A stretch of DNA of 64,000 nucleotides from Alterisphingorhabdus sp038748365 (GTDB lineage Bacteria > Pseudomonadota > Alphaproteobacteria > Sphingomonadales > Sphingomonadaceae), in assembly GCA_038748365.1 (NCBI GenBank), contig JBCDIZ010000005.1, positions 124,001 through 188,000 of the forward strand, in the 5' to 3' direction. A program made the position numbers and the translations under genes. Shown here piece after piece: positions 17,925 through 26,957 of the stretch. Each line of letters opens with the position of its first letter. The stretch's first letter is position 1. The notes beneath the pieces were generated by a model. That model ran no database searches. It saw only the letters and a program-made list of their open reading frames with translations, and had not been told where the DNA came from.

Positions 17925-19238
17925 TTACACCTTCAACACATCACGGCGGCGCATCGGCCGGGCGAACAGTTCGGCGAGGTCTCCCGCCTGATCGAAACCA
18001 TGGATGGGCGAGAACACCAGCTCGATCGCCCATTTTGTGGAAAGCCCTTCGGCCTCAAGCGGGTTGGCCAGGCCAAGACCGCAAACGGTCAGGTCGGGCC
18101 GCGTTGCGCGCACACGCTCAAGCTGTTTGTCGACATGCTGGCCTTCGGAAAGCTGTATCGCAGCCGGCATATGCTCCAACTCTTTGGTGAGGTGGCTGCG
18201 GTGGAGATAGGGCGTGCCGACCTCGGTCAGCACCATGCCCATCTCATTGGCAAGGAAGCGCGCCAGCGGGATTTCCAGTTGCGAGTCCGGCATGAAGAAG
18301 ATGGTCTTGCCTTCGAGCCGGTCACGCTGATGCTGCATGCTTTTGCGCGCGCGCTCCTGATAGGGCAGCAGCACCTCGGCGACATGGGCTGTATCTATGT
18401 CAAAGGCTTTGGCCGCAGCGGTCAGCCAGTCAGTGGTGCCTTCCACGCCAAAGGGGAAGAGCGCATCGATACGCTTAGCGCCGCGTTCGAGCAGGCGCTG
18501 GCCGGTATCGCCGAGAAACGGTTGAGCCAGCAGGAAATGCGTATTAAGTCCGATACCGGGCAGTTTGTCGACCGAACGTTCGGGCAGGCTGGCGACATTA
18601 TCTATGCCGATCTTGGCAAACAGCCGCATAAACTGATCCTCGACAATATCAGGCAGCGAGCCGACAAGGATCAGATTTTTCGGCGCATCTTCGGCCAGCC
18701 TCGGCATTTCCGGTACCAGTGAGGCGAGACAGGCATCTTCACCCTCGGTAAAGGTGGTTTCAATGCCGCTGCCCGAATAGTTGAGCACGCGCACATTGGG
18801 TGCATGCTGCGCGCCGAGGCGCTGCGCCGCTTTGGCAAGGTCGAGTTTGATGACTTCGGACGGGCAGCTGCCGACAAGGAACAGCGTTTTGATCTCGGGA
18901 CGACGGTCGAGCAGTTGATTGACGATGCGGTCGAGCTCCTCATTGGCATCGGCGAGACCCGCTAGATCGCGCTCTTCCATGATCGCGGTGCCGAAGCGTG
19001 GCTCGGCAAAGATCATCACACCTGCTGCTGACTGCATCAAATGGGCACAGGTGCGCGAGCCGACGACGAGGAAAAAGGCATCCTGTATCTTGCGGTGCAA
19101 CCAGATAATGCCGGTCAATCCGCAAAAGACTTCGCGCTGGCCTTTTTCTTTAAGGATTGGCGCGCAGTCCGCGCCATTGGCCGCCGGGTTTTTCGGCATA
19201 GTGATGTCATGTTGTTGCCGGATCAGAGTATCGCTCAT
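17925..19238 (-). CDS. bchN: Dark protochlorophyllide reductase subunit N
   Basis: BchN binds substrate and, with BchB, the catalytic [4Fe-4S] NB cluster. The cysteines expected to ligate it are seen in GADCAPILKEKG, EVFCGLTG and GSCPSEVIKLDL. GSRTCAHLMQSAAGVMIFAEPRFGTAI is also typical. Length is 437 residues. It overlaps bchF by four bases and is followed after three bases by bchB. Confidence 0.95.
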   Translation of the reverse strand: MSDTLIRQQHDITMPKNPAANGADCAPILKEKGQREVFCGLTGIIWLHRKIQDAFFLVVGSRTCAHLMQSAAGVMIFAEPRFGTAIMEERDLAGLADANEELDRIVNQLLDRRPEIKTLFLVGSCPSEVIKLDLAKAAQRLGAQHAPNVRVLNYSGSGIETTFTEGEDACLASLVPEMPRLAEDAPKNLILVGSLPDIVEDQFMRLFAKIGIDNVASLPERSVDKLPGIGLNTHFLLAQPFLGDTGQRLLERGAKRIDALFPFGVEGTTDWLTAAAKAFDIDTAHVAEVLLPYQERARKSMQHQRDRLEGKTIFFMPDSQLEIPLARFLANEMGMVLTEVGTPYLHRSHLTKELEHMPAAIQLSEGQHVDKQLERVRATRPDLTVCGLGLANPLEAEGLSTKWAIELVFSPIHGFDQAGDLAELFARPMRRRDVLKV

Positions 19239-19798
19239 GCCGCCACCGCCTTAGGCTGAGCCCGTACTTTTGCGATCTTTTCACCTTCAAGCCGCGCCAT
19301 ACGCAGTTTCCAGAGGAACTGACCGGCGTTGACGACATAGGTGACATAGGCGGCAAGTGCGACATACATGCGTTCCTCGCTGGTGCCCCAGCCATTGAAC
19401 AGCATCAGAATATAGGCGGTATGCAGCGCCAGCACTGCCATTGAGAAGACATCTTCCCAGAAGAAGGGTTTGGCAAACAACCATTCATCAAACACCACCT
19501 TTTCCCAGATCGAGCCGGTGATCATGATTGTATATAATATAAGCGTCTTGATCAGGATCGAGATCTCGGCGGCGCTCTCACCCTCACCGGTGACCAGATA
19601 TCGGATCACCAAAAACAGACTTATCCCGAACACCACAAACTGCAGCGGTGCCAAAATCCCCTGAACCAGTGTCCAGCGCGACTCGTCACGGCGTTTTCTC
19701 TGCTCAGGGGTGTAGAGCGCGTAGGATGTGCTTGCAGGCTGGGAAAGCCCGGTTTTCGGGGAATTTTTATCCGTGGCGTTTTGATACGTGCCCGACAG
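19235..19798 (-). CDS. bchF: 2-vinyl bacteriochlorophyllide hydratase, probable CTG start
   Basis: BchF hydrates the C3 vinyl group on the way to bacteriochlorophyll a. The family core is LYTPEQRKRRDESRWTLVQG, ILAPLQFVVFG, ITGSIWEKVVFDEWLFAKPFFWEDVFS and YVVNAGQFLWKLR, with about four membrane helices. The conserved LYTPEQRKRR segment lies upstream of the only ordinary start in frame (TTG at 19654). Between the in-frame TAA (about 19835) and that TTG there is no ATG, GTG or TTG. CTG at 19798, with GGAG eight bases upstream, is the best candidate and gives 187 residues. First gene of the bchF-hemA operon, with degenerate PpsR sites upstream. Confidence 0.82.
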   Translation of the reverse strand: MSGTYQNATDKNSPKTGLSQPASTSYALYTPEQRKRRDESRWTLVQGILAPLQFVVFGISLFLVIRYLVTGEGESAAEISILIKTLILYTIMITGSIWEKVVFDEWLFAKPFFWEDVFSMAVLALHTAYILMLFNGWGTSEERMYVALAAYVTYVVNAGQFLWKLRMARLEGEKIAKVRAQPKAVAA

Positions 19799-19849
19799 CG
19801 TCCCTACTCCATTTGTTATGACAGGAGATTAGGAACCTTTTTGTCAAAG

Positions 19850-19883
19850 TGTCAAGTTTTTTAGACGTTCTAATAAATTGACA
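19850..19883. promoter_or_regulatory. Two overlapping degenerate PpsR sites between bchF and aerR
   Basis: TGTCAAGTTTTTTAGACG (19850-19867) and CGTTCTAATAAATTGACA (19866-19883) each match TGT-N12-ACA at five of six core bases and form one larger symmetric block TGTCAA...TTGACA. A further TGTCAA lies at 19842-19847. The block stands between the divergent bchF operon and aerR-ppsR, so it could serve both directions. The site type comes from known Rhodobacter CrtJ/PpsR recognition. Confidence 0.6.
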
Positions 19884-20009
19884 CTTTTTGCTGGAGCGCA
19901 TTGCTTATTACGCTATGATGGAGTAAGCTCCGACTCACGCGAGGTGAATACATCCGCTTGGCCGACGTTATGGCACGCCGACCAGACTTTACGTAGGAGA
20001 GTCTGTAAA

Positions 20010-20948
20010 ATGGCATCAGTATTCGGGATTGCTGAATTGCGCTCCAGACTGGATGGCTGGAGAACAGGTAAAAAGCCCCATGATGATCTTGATCCGGGGC
20101 CACCGGATATCGACCTTAACCAATATAGTTTTACGCCCGGCAAGGCGGGAACCAATGATGATCTGTCATTGGTTCTGGAAAATCTGGTTATTCCCAAATT
20201 AATTGCTGAACGGCGATATCTTCACAGCCCATTACTTGATGATGGTACTTCGCTTACCGGCGATGGCGTTATCAGCAGAACTGATGTGGAATATTTTGTT
20301 CTGCTGGCGCTTGAAGGTGATGCCCGCAAGCTTCTGGATTTTGTCGATAGCTGTTTATCAACCGGCTTTTCGGTGGAAACCATATATGTCGATCTGCTGG
20401 CACCAGCAGCCCGTCGTCTCGGTGAATATTGGGATGAAGATAGCGTCGATTTTTTCGATGTCACCATGGGCCTCTGGCGGGTGCAGGAAATATTGCGCGA
20501 ATTGACGCTGCATATCCCTCCCAATTTAGAGGTAGGCCACGGTCAGCGTTCGGCTTTGTTTTCGACAATGCCTGGCGAACAGCACAGTTTAGGCACTCTT
20601 ATGGTAGCCGAATGTTTCCAGCGCGCTGGCTGGGATGCTGATGTTCTGATGGAGCCGACACGGTCCGAACTTACAGGCAAGTTTGCCAATCGGCATTACG
20701 ACTTAATAGGATTGACCGTTAGCCTGGATTGCCCTACGATAGAAATTACCAATCTGATTAAGGCAATCAGAGCGGTTTCCACCAATCCCAATATTCGCAT
20801 CCTGCTAGGAGGCCGTGTGATCAACGAACAGCCTGAGCTTGTTGAAAAATGCGGTGCCGATGGAACAGCCGTTGATGCGCCCAGTGCCGTCAAAACCGCT
20901 GAGACGCTAGTTCCTGTGCAGGCTAATGTTTTTGAGAAGTTGGCCTAG
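20010..20948 (+). CDS. aerR: PpsR antirepressor AerR/PpaA, B12-binding domain
   Basis: AerR/PpaA proteins bind cobalamin and modulate PpsR/CrtJ in response to light and oxygen. The C-terminal half is a cobalamin-binding Rossmann fold: EQHSLGTLMVAE supplies the conserved histidine, followed by YDLIGLTVSLDCP and IRILLGGRVIN. The N-terminal half includes DLLAPAARRLGEYWDEDSVDFFDVT. I chose ATG at 20010 (312 residues) because GGAGA lies nine bases upstream; the frame is open back to a TTG at 19878, which would overlap the regulatory block. Long and short AerR forms are known in R. capsulatus, so a second start is not excluded. ppsR follows directly. Confidence 0.9.
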   Translation: MASVFGIAELRSRLDGWRTGKKPHDDLDPGPPDIDLNQYSFTPGKAGTNDDLSLVLENLVIPKLIAERRYLHSPLLDDGTSLTGDGVISRTDVEYFVLLALEGDARKLLDFVDSCLSTGFSVETIYVDLLAPAARRLGEYWDEDSVDFFDVTMGLWRVQEILRELTLHIPPNLEVGHGQRSALFSTMPGEQHSLGTLMVAECFQRAGWDADVLMEPTRSELTGKFANRHYDLIGLTVSLDCPTIEITNLIKAIRAVSTNPNIRILLGGRVINEQPELVEKCGADGTAVDAPSAVKTAETLVPVQANVFEKLA

Positions 20949-20977
20949 AGATTGGCAACGGCAAATGGTCCGAACCG

Positions 20978-22399
20978 ATGAACTTTGAAGCAACAGGCGA
21001 CCATCGCATTCCCTTTAGTGATCCGGACTCCATGTTTGACGGGTTCACCAAAGAGGATATTCTTGAGCTCGCCTATTCTGCAGGCGATTTCATCCTCACC
21101 ATTGATGAAAATGGATTTGTTCGTGATGTCGCGGTAAATACTCGGGACCATCGACTGGCGCAAAAGTGGGTCGGCAAGAAATGGTCCGACACTGTGAGTG
21201 AAGAGAGCAAGGTCAAAATCACAAAAATGCTCGAGTCCGGTAGCGATACCGAGCAAGTTTGGCGACAGGTGAATCATATCAATGACGGCGATGATATCCC
21301 GGTCAATTACAAGATGTTGAAGCCGTCAAATACCAGCATGCAGATCGCCATTGGCCGTGATGTCCGTTCCATCGCTTTGCTGCAGCAGCGTCTGCTCAAG
21401 ACACAACAGTCAATGGAGCGCGACTATCTTAATCTACGCCAGACCGAGACGCGTTACCGGTTGCTGTTTGATAATATTTCCTATCCGGTGCTTATCGTTG
21501 ATAGCGATACCTATCAGATCCAACAGGCCAATCGGGCATCACACAGCCTGATTAACGCGGCACCCGGAGCGTTGGAGAAAAAGGGCCTTTTGGAGTTGGT
21601 CGAACAAGATTTCCGCGACGATGTCATCGCCTATATGGGCGCTATCTCGGTCAGCGGAAAAGTCGATCCGGTCAGCATCCGTCTTGAAGGGCGAACTGGA
21701 TTTGTAAAACTCGCGGCTTCCACTTTCCGCCAATCGGGTCGGCAATATTGGCTGATCAATGTCGATGATGGTCAGCATGAAGTGCCGGGCAAACGCTCTG
21801 ATCAATATGTCCTTGATGCCATTGAGAAAATGCCTGACGCATTCGTGCTGACGGATGAAAATCAGGACATTATCGTTGCTAATCGTGCCTTTGTGGAGTT
21901 GGTGCAAGCAGGCTCTGTCGAGCAGCTCTTGGGCGTTTCGCTCAATCGCTTTGTCGGTCGACCGGATGTTGATCTCAACCTGTTGAGAAAGCAACTGAAA
22001 GATCATCAGAATGTCCGCAACTTCAGTTCTGTAGTCAATGATCTTAATGGCGGTGAAGAACCGGTCGAGATTTCCGCAATATTGGTAGAGCGGGATCAGT
22101 CGCTATTCGGCTATTCTGTGCGCAGCATCGGTCGGCGTGAACGCGATTTGCCTGAAGCCAGTAAAGAATTGCCCCGCTCGGTAGACCAGTTGACCGAGCT
22201 GGTGGGTCGCAAACCGCTCAAGGAAATTGTCCGCGAAAGTACCGACTTGATTGAGCGTATGTGTATTGAAGCGGCGTTGGTGCATACCTCGGATAATCGC
22301 GCTTCAGCCGCAGAGATACTGGGACTTAGCCGCCAAAGCCTATACTCGAAATTGCACCGGCACGGGCTCGGCAATCTCACCGGCAAGGACAATGGTTAG
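20978..22399 (+). CDS. ppsR: PAS-domain photosynthesis repressor PpsR/CrtJ
   Basis: PpsR represses bch, crt and puc genes under oxygen. The 473-residue protein has an N-terminal domain, PAS domains centred near residues 160-260 and 275-390, and a C-terminal Fis-type helix-turn-helix (MCIEAALVHTSDNRASAAEILGLSRQSLYSKLHRHGL). Only one cysteine is present in the whole protein, Cys429, in the HTH region and equivalent to Cys424 of R. sphaeroides. The second cysteine of the proposed intramolecular disulfide is missing. It lies 29 bases after aerR, and sites matching its known operator occur throughout the cluster. Confidence 0.95.
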   Translation: MNFEATGDHRIPFSDPDSMFDGFTKEDILELAYSAGDFILTIDENGFVRDVAVNTRDHRLAQKWVGKKWSDTVSEESKVKITKMLESGSDTEQVWRQVNHINDGDDIPVNYKMLKPSNTSMQIAIGRDVRSIALLQQRLLKTQQSMERDYLNLRQTETRYRLLFDNISYPVLIVDSDTYQIQQANRASHSLINAAPGALEKKGLLELVEQDFRDDVIAYMGAISVSGKVDPVSIRLEGRTGFVKLAASTFRQSGRQYWLINVDDGQHEVPGKRSDQYVLDAIEKMPDAFVLTDENQDIIVANRAFVELVQAGSVEQLLGVSLNRFVGRPDVDLNLLRKQLKDHQNVRNFSSVVNDLNGGEEPVEISAILVERDQSLFGYSVRSIGRRERDLPEASKELPRSVDQLTELVGRKPLKEIVRESTDLIERMCIEAALVHTSDNRASAAEILGLSRQSLYSKLHRHGLGNLTGKDNG

Positions 22400-22435
22400 C
22401 GCCTTTGAGCGTCAAAATATATTGACTGATTTTAT

Positions 22436-22453
22436 TGTCCAAATAATTTGACA
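22436..22453. promoter_or_regulatory. PpsR-type operator upstream of bchG
   Basis: TGTCCAAATAATTTGACA is a perfect TGT-N12-ACA match with an AT-rich centre, ending 29 bases before the bchG start codon. It implies direct PpsR control of bchG-bch2-bchP and gives this group its own promoter downstream of ppsR. Confidence 0.8.
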
Positions 22454-22482
22454 CACCCAAAAGTTTGGCATAGCCTCGGCTT

Positions 22483-23385
22483 ATGTCAGAATCGACGCTC
22501 TCCCGCACATTTGCGCAGGTGCCTGCACCTAAGGATGTGCTGGAACTGACGAAGCCGGTGACTTGGTTCCCGCCCATGTGGGCTTTTATGTGCGGTGTAG
22601 TGTCTTCAGGCGCTTCAATATCCGAAAACTGGCTGTTCCTTGCTGTCGGTATATTGCTGACCGGGCCGATTGTCTGCGGCACGAGTCAGGTAATAAATGA
22701 TTGGTGCGACCGCGAGGTCGATGCGATCAATGAGCCGGACAGGCCGATACCGTCTGGCCGCATTCCCGGAAACTGGGGCGTTTACATTGCGCTGATCGGC
22801 TCCGGAATATCGCTTGTGGTTGCCGCTGCGCTCGGTTTCTGGGTGCTGATCGCTACATGTGTCGCGCTGTTTTTCGGTTGGGCCTATAGCTCGCCGCCTT
22901 TTCGCTTCAAAAAAAGTGGCTGGTTGGGACCACTTGTCTGCGCACTCAGCTATGAAGGTTTGTCCTGGTTCACTGGTGCCAGTGTCATGCTCGGCGGATT
23001 GCCATCGGGCACAGTGCTGTTGGTGATCCTGCTCTATAGTCTTGGCGCGCATGGCATTATGACGCTGAACGATTTCAAGGCAGTCGAAGGCGATACCGAG
23101 ATGGGCCTGAAATCACTGCCTGTCATCATGGGCGTGCGCAATGCCGCGATCTTCGCCTGTGTTGTGATGGCGCTGCCGCAATTGGCGGTGATTGGCGTAC
23201 TGATCACCCAGAACCTCACCATTTCCGCCGCGATCGTCAGCCTGTTCCTTCTGGTGCAGCTAGGCTTGATGATCCGGCTGGTTGGAGCCCCCCGCAAACT
23301 GGCGCCCTGGTATAATGCCACCGGCGTCTCGCTCTACGTCTTTGGCATGCTGGCATCAGCATTGGGCCTGGGAGGATATATCTGA
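22483..23385 (+). CDS. bchG: Bacteriochlorophyll a synthase
   Basis: BchG is a UbiA-family membrane prenyltransferase that esterifies bacteriochlorophyllide a with geranylgeranyl or phytyl diphosphate. The diphosphate/Mg-binding motif NDWCDREVDAINEPDRPIPSG and the second motif TLNDFKAVEGDTEMGLKSLPV are complete. Length is 300 residues with multiple hydrophobic helices. The stop overlaps the start of bch2 by one base. Confidence 0.95.
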   Translation: MSESTLSRTFAQVPAPKDVLELTKPVTWFPPMWAFMCGVVSSGASISENWLFLAVGILLTGPIVCGTSQVINDWCDREVDAINEPDRPIPSGRIPGNWGVYIALIGSGISLVVAAALGFWVLIATCVALFFGWAYSSPPFRFKKSGWLGPLVCALSYEGLSWFTGASVMLGGLPSGTVLLVILLYSLGAHGIMTLNDFKAVEGDTEMGLKSLPVIMGVRNAAIFACVVMALPQLAVIGVLITQNLTISAAIVSLFLLVQLGLMIRLVGAPRKLAPWYNATGVSLYVFGMLASALGLGGYI

Positions 23386-24770
23386 TGGCGCAAACACTTT
23401 CTTCTGGTGATACAGTTCGGCCTGCGAGCCTGTCGCAAACCGCAGGAAAACAGACGGGCTTAAGCTGGTTCGGTATCATCCGTCTTGGTGCAGTGCAGGC
23501 CTCGATCGGTGCGATCGTGATGCTAGCTTCGTCACTGCTCAACCGGGTAATGGTGGTTGAATATTCAGTCGCGGCCGCCATTCCGGCAGGACTTGTCGCT
23601 TGGCATTATGCCGTGCAGTTGACCCGACCATTATGGGGCCATTTTTCCGATCATAGTGTTCGGCGCACTCCCTGGATTATCGGCGGTATGAGCTTGTTGG
23701 TGATCGGTGCCTTAATGGCGGTCAATGCTACCATCATGATGGCCAATCCGAGCATATTCGGCGGGCTATTGGCGATTAGTGCATTCACTCTGATCGGTTT
23801 TGGGGTTGGTATATCGGGCACGACCTTGCTGGCACTGCTGGCCTCGCGTGTTTCAACAGAGCGCAAACCCGCTTCTGCGGCGATTACATGGATTATGATG
23901 ATTGCCGGTATCGTGATTGCGGCAGCGGTGGCCGGGGCCAATCTCGACCCATTTAGTGAGCAGCGATTGGCAGTTGTCTGCAGCTTGGTGGCACTGGCCG
24001 CATTCAGCCTGACCCTGTTGGCGCTCTATCGTCTGGAAGAGACCAGCGAGGTTGTCGAGCGGCCCCATTCGGACGAGCAAGCAAAGAGCTTTCCCGAAGT
24101 ATTGCGCGAGATTTGGCAGGAAGATCAGGCGCGGCGGTTTACCTATTTCGTGTTCCTGTCAATGCTGGCCTACAGCATGCAGGATCTGATTATGGAGCCT
24201 TTTGCCGGCTTCCTCTTTGCAATGACGCCGGGTGAGTCCACCACATTGTCGAGCATTCAGCATAGCGGCATTTTGATCGGCATGCTGGTTGCGGGATTGG
24301 GTGGCAGTCTGTTCGCGCGCTATTATGGTTCCAATCTCAAGATCTGGATCGTCATTGGCTGCGCGGGGTCTGCGATTATGCTCGCCGGATTGTCTATGGC
24401 CGCCTCGACCGGCGGTGCATGGCCGCTGCGAGTCAATGTTTTTGGGCTTGGTTTTGCCAATGGCATGTTCGCGGTCGGCGCAGTCAGTGCGATGCTCGGC
24501 CTTGCCAGCAAGGGCGTAGCTTCAGGAGAGGGCGCACGCATGGGCGTCTGGGGCGCGGCACAGGCGATTGCCTTTGGTCTGGGCGGATTATTGGGCGCGG
24601 TGATTGTCGATCAATTGCGCAGCATGACCGGAGAAGATGTCACCGCATTTCAGATTGTTTTCGCAGTAGAGGCGCTGTTGTTTATCGCGGCTGCGCTAAT
24701 GGCGACAACGATGCAGATGCCGCGCAAAGAGCGTCAGACGGGAGCGGTCAAGGAGGCAATAAGGGCATGA
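23385..24770 (+). CDS. PucC/BCD-family transporter-like protein Bch2
   Basis: A 12-helix protein of the BCD branch of the major facilitator superfamily, 461 residues, with GAVQASIGAIVMLASSLLNRVMVVEY, LTRPLWGHFSDHSVRRTPWI and GMFAVGAVSAMLGLASKG. In Rhodobacter the gene in this bchG-X-bchP position is called bch2/orf428, and family members are thought to help pigment delivery and light-harvesting assembly. It overlaps bchP by four bases. lhaA at 9606-11048 is its paralogue. Confidence 0.88.
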   Translation: MAQTLSSGDTVRPASLSQTAGKQTGLSWFGIIRLGAVQASIGAIVMLASSLLNRVMVVEYSVAAAIPAGLVAWHYAVQLTRPLWGHFSDHSVRRTPWIIGGMSLLVIGALMAVNATIMMANPSIFGGLLAISAFTLIGFGVGISGTTLLALLASRVSTERKPASAAITWIMMIAGIVIAAAVAGANLDPFSEQRLAVVCSLVALAAFSLTLLALYRLEETSEVVERPHSDEQAKSFPEVLREIWQEDQARRFTYFVFLSMLAYSMQDLIMEPFAGFLFAMTPGESTTLSSIQHSGILIGMLVAGLGGSLFARYYGSNLKIWIVIGCAGSAIMLAGLSMAASTGGAWPLRVNVFGLGFANGMFAVGAVSAMLGLASKGVASGEGARMGVWGAAQAIAFGLGGLLGAVIVDQLRSMTGEDVTAFQIVFAVEALLFIAAALMATTMQMPRKERQTGAVKEAIRA

Positions 24771-25993
24771 GCGATCAATCACAGGCAGAGTTTGATGTCG
24801 TCATTGTCGGCGGCGGACCGTCCGGAGCCACCGCGGCGCATGATCTTGCGACGCAGGGGCATAAGGTCATGCTGCTGGATCGTGCGGGCCGGATAAAGCC
24901 CTGCGGTGGGGCAGTTCCGCCGCGATTGCTCAAGGATTTTGACATTCCGCAATCGCTGCTCAAGGCGCATGCCCATTCGGCGCGGATCATCTCACCCAAG
25001 GATAATCGCGTCGATATGCCCGTAGGTGAGGGCGGCTATGTCGGCATGGTCGACCGCGACGAATTTGATGAATGGCTGCGCAACCGCGCCGCCGAGGCCG
25101 GTGCGATCCGCATGACGGGTACCTATGAGGGCATAGAGCAGGGCGATAACAATATTGCCACCATCTGCTACCGCACCGAGCGCAATGGCGAGATGCAGCG
25201 TGTCACCACCAAAGCCGTGATCGGAGCCGATGGCGCGCGTTCAAAAGTGGCGCGGGATTCGATTAAGAACGCAGACCGTGTGCCGTGCGTCTTTGCCTAT
25301 CACGAGATTGTGAAGGTGCCAGAAGAGCATCAGGAAGACTATCGCGAAGACCGCTGTGATGTCTATTATCAGGGGCATTTATCGCCCGATTTCTATGCCT
25401 GGATTTTCCCGCATGGCAAAACCGCCAGCATTGGCCTCGGCAGCGCCAATAAAGGTTTCCCGCTGCGCGAAACCACCAAGCTGATGCGCGAGCAGACCGG
25501 TCTTGATGGCTGGGAAACCATCCGCAAGGAAGGCGCACCGATCCCGCTCAAGCCGCTGAAGAAATGGGATAATGGCAAGAATGTGCTGGTCGTTGGCGAT
25601 GCCGCGGGCGTGGTCGCGCCAGCATCGGGTGAAGGCATTTATTACGCCATGGCCGCGGGACGCATGGGTGCCGATGCGGTAATGGAATATCTCAAAACCG
25701 CCAATGCCAAAGCGCTGGCTGGCGCGCGCAAGAAGTTTATGAAGCAGCATGGCCGCGTGTTCTGGATCCTCGGCATCATGCAATATTTCTGGTATTCCAG
25801 CGACAAGCGCCGCGAGCGTTTTGTCAAAATGTGCGACGACCCCGATGTGCAGCGCTTGACTTGGGAAGCCTATATGCACAAAGAATTGGTCAAACGTGAC
25901 CCGCTGGCGCATGTCAAAATCTTCCTGAAAGACACCGCGCACCTCCTGGGCATCAAGTCCATGGAAGAAAGGCAGGTCGCTAAAGAAGGATAG
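24767..25993 (+). CDS. bchP: Geranylgeranyl (bacterio)chlorophyll reductase
   Basis: BchP is an FAD-dependent reductase that saturates three double bonds of the geranylgeranyl tail to phytyl. FAD motifs are VVIVGGGPSGATAAHDLA near the N-terminus and GDAAGVVAPASGEGIYYAM later. The start is ATG at 24767 (MSDQSQAEF), overlapping the bch2 stop, with AAGGAGG upstream, although the frame is open much further left through bch2. Length is 408 residues. Confidence 0.95.
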   Translation: MSDQSQAEFDVVIVGGGPSGATAAHDLATQGHKVMLLDRAGRIKPCGGAVPPRLLKDFDIPQSLLKAHAHSARIISPKDNRVDMPVGEGGYVGMVDRDEFDEWLRNRAAEAGAIRMTGTYEGIEQGDNNIATICYRTERNGEMQRVTTKAVIGADGARSKVARDSIKNADRVPCVFAYHEIVKVPEEHQEDYREDRCDVYYQGHLSPDFYAWIFPHGKTASIGLGSANKGFPLRETTKLMREQTGLDGWETIRKEGAPIPLKPLKKWDNGKNVLVVGDAAGVVAPASGEGIYYAMAAGRMGADAVMEYLKTANAKALAGARKKFMKQHGRVFWILGIMQYFWYSSDKRRERFVKMCDDPDVQRLTWEAYMHKELVKRDPLAHVKIFLKDTAHLLGIKSMEERQVAKEG

Positions 25994-26001
25994 GCCATCA
26001 T

Positions 26002-26484
26002 ATGAAGAAAGCGGCGTTATTCCCGATTGGTCTCGCCGCTTTTCTGGCTTTTATGACGGCGGTGATCGGCAGCACGATCACGGTTCTCGATGAATGGTAT
26101 TATTCGCTGCAGCAACCGCCATGGGCACCGCCTGACTGGTTGTTCGGGATTGCCTGGACGATCATTTTCGCGATGATCGCATTGGCGGGTTATCTCGCCT
26201 GGTTCAAGGCGCCAACGCGGCGCGATATTGACTATGCGCTGACCCTGTTTGCGCTGAACGGTTTTCTCAACCTGTTGTGGAGCTTCCTCTTTTTCAGGCT
26301 CCAGCGGCCAGACTGGGCGTTTTACGAGCTGACCTTATTGTGGTTATCCATCTTGATGCTGATCATCTTCTGCGCCCGTTTCTCGCGCGGCGCGGCGCTG
26401 CTTCTGCTGCCTTATCTTGTCTGGGTCAGTTTCGCCGGTGCACTCAATTTCCAGATTGTCCACCTCAACGCGCCTTTCGGTTGA
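26002..26484 (+). CDS. tspO: TspO/MBR family tryptophan-rich sensory protein
   Basis: TspO is an outer-membrane tetrapyrrole-binding protein which in Rhodobacter lowers photosynthesis gene expression under oxygen. The 160-residue protein has five hydrophobic helices and the family's aromatic motifs (WYYSLQQPPWAPPDWLFGIAWT, LNLLWSFLFF and a C-terminal LVWVSFAGALNFQIVHLN). It follows bchP by eight bases on the same strand, a common PGC arrangement. Confidence 0.93.
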   Translation: MKKAALFPIGLAAFLAFMTAVIGSTITVLDEWYYSLQQPPWAPPDWLFGIAWTIIFAMIALAGYLAWFKAPTRRDIDYALTLFALNGFLNLLWSFLFFRLQRPDWAFYELTLLWLSILMLIIFCARFSRGAALLLLPYLVWVSFAGALNFQIVHLNAPFG

Positions 26485-26491
26485 TGCATGA

Positions 26492-26749
26492 ATGATGGAC
26501 GCGTTTTTCTCCTCTGGCCGAGCGGTTGACGTGGTGCTGCTGGTCCTGCTGGCCGAGGCTCTATGGCTGAAATGGCAGGGTAGAGACTGGGCGATGATCC
26601 TCGGCGCGCTCATGCCTGCGGTGCTGATGATGCTGGCACTACGAGGCGCACTAACTGGCGCAAGCTGGCCGATGATCGCGCTACCGTTGGCGCTGTCCTT
26701 CCCGATCCATCTCTACGATATGCGGCAGCGTAGTCGGCTGGGTGATTGA
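26492..26749 (+). CDS. Small membrane protein downstream of tspO
   Basis: An 85-residue protein with three hydrophobic segments (VDVVLLVLLAEALWL, MILGALMPAVLMMLALRG and PMIALPLALSFPIHLYDM) and a basic end. I do not recognise a family. It starts seven bases after tspO, so it is probably cotranscribed with bchG-bch2-bchP-tspO. The hydrophobic pattern and tight spacing support it being a real gene. After it comes about 200 bases without recognisable features. Confidence 0.65.
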   Translation: MMDAFFSSGRAVDVVLLVLLAEALWLKWQGRDWAMILGALMPAVLMMLALRGALTGASWPMIALPLALSFPIHLYDMRQRSRLGD

Positions 26750-26957
26750 TCGTGTATTTAGGCCTTTCTCAGCGGCAGCATATGACTTGACTAGCTTCGG
26801 CCTCTAAAGCCCGGAATTTTACCGGAGTAAGCCAAAAGTCCCCTTATAGGCGGTGGTACCTATGTTCGTGAATGGAGATGGAAGCTGACATCAGGCTTCG
26901 AAAGTCCTTCGAATAAGAATTGAAGAACCTCATTTTGCCCATCTCTATAGACTGGGC

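Noticed and set aside
24419..24766. N-terminal extension of bchP into bch2
   Set aside because: The frame is open but encodes non-conserved sequence. ATG at 24767 with AAGGAGG and the ATGA overlap is the clear start.
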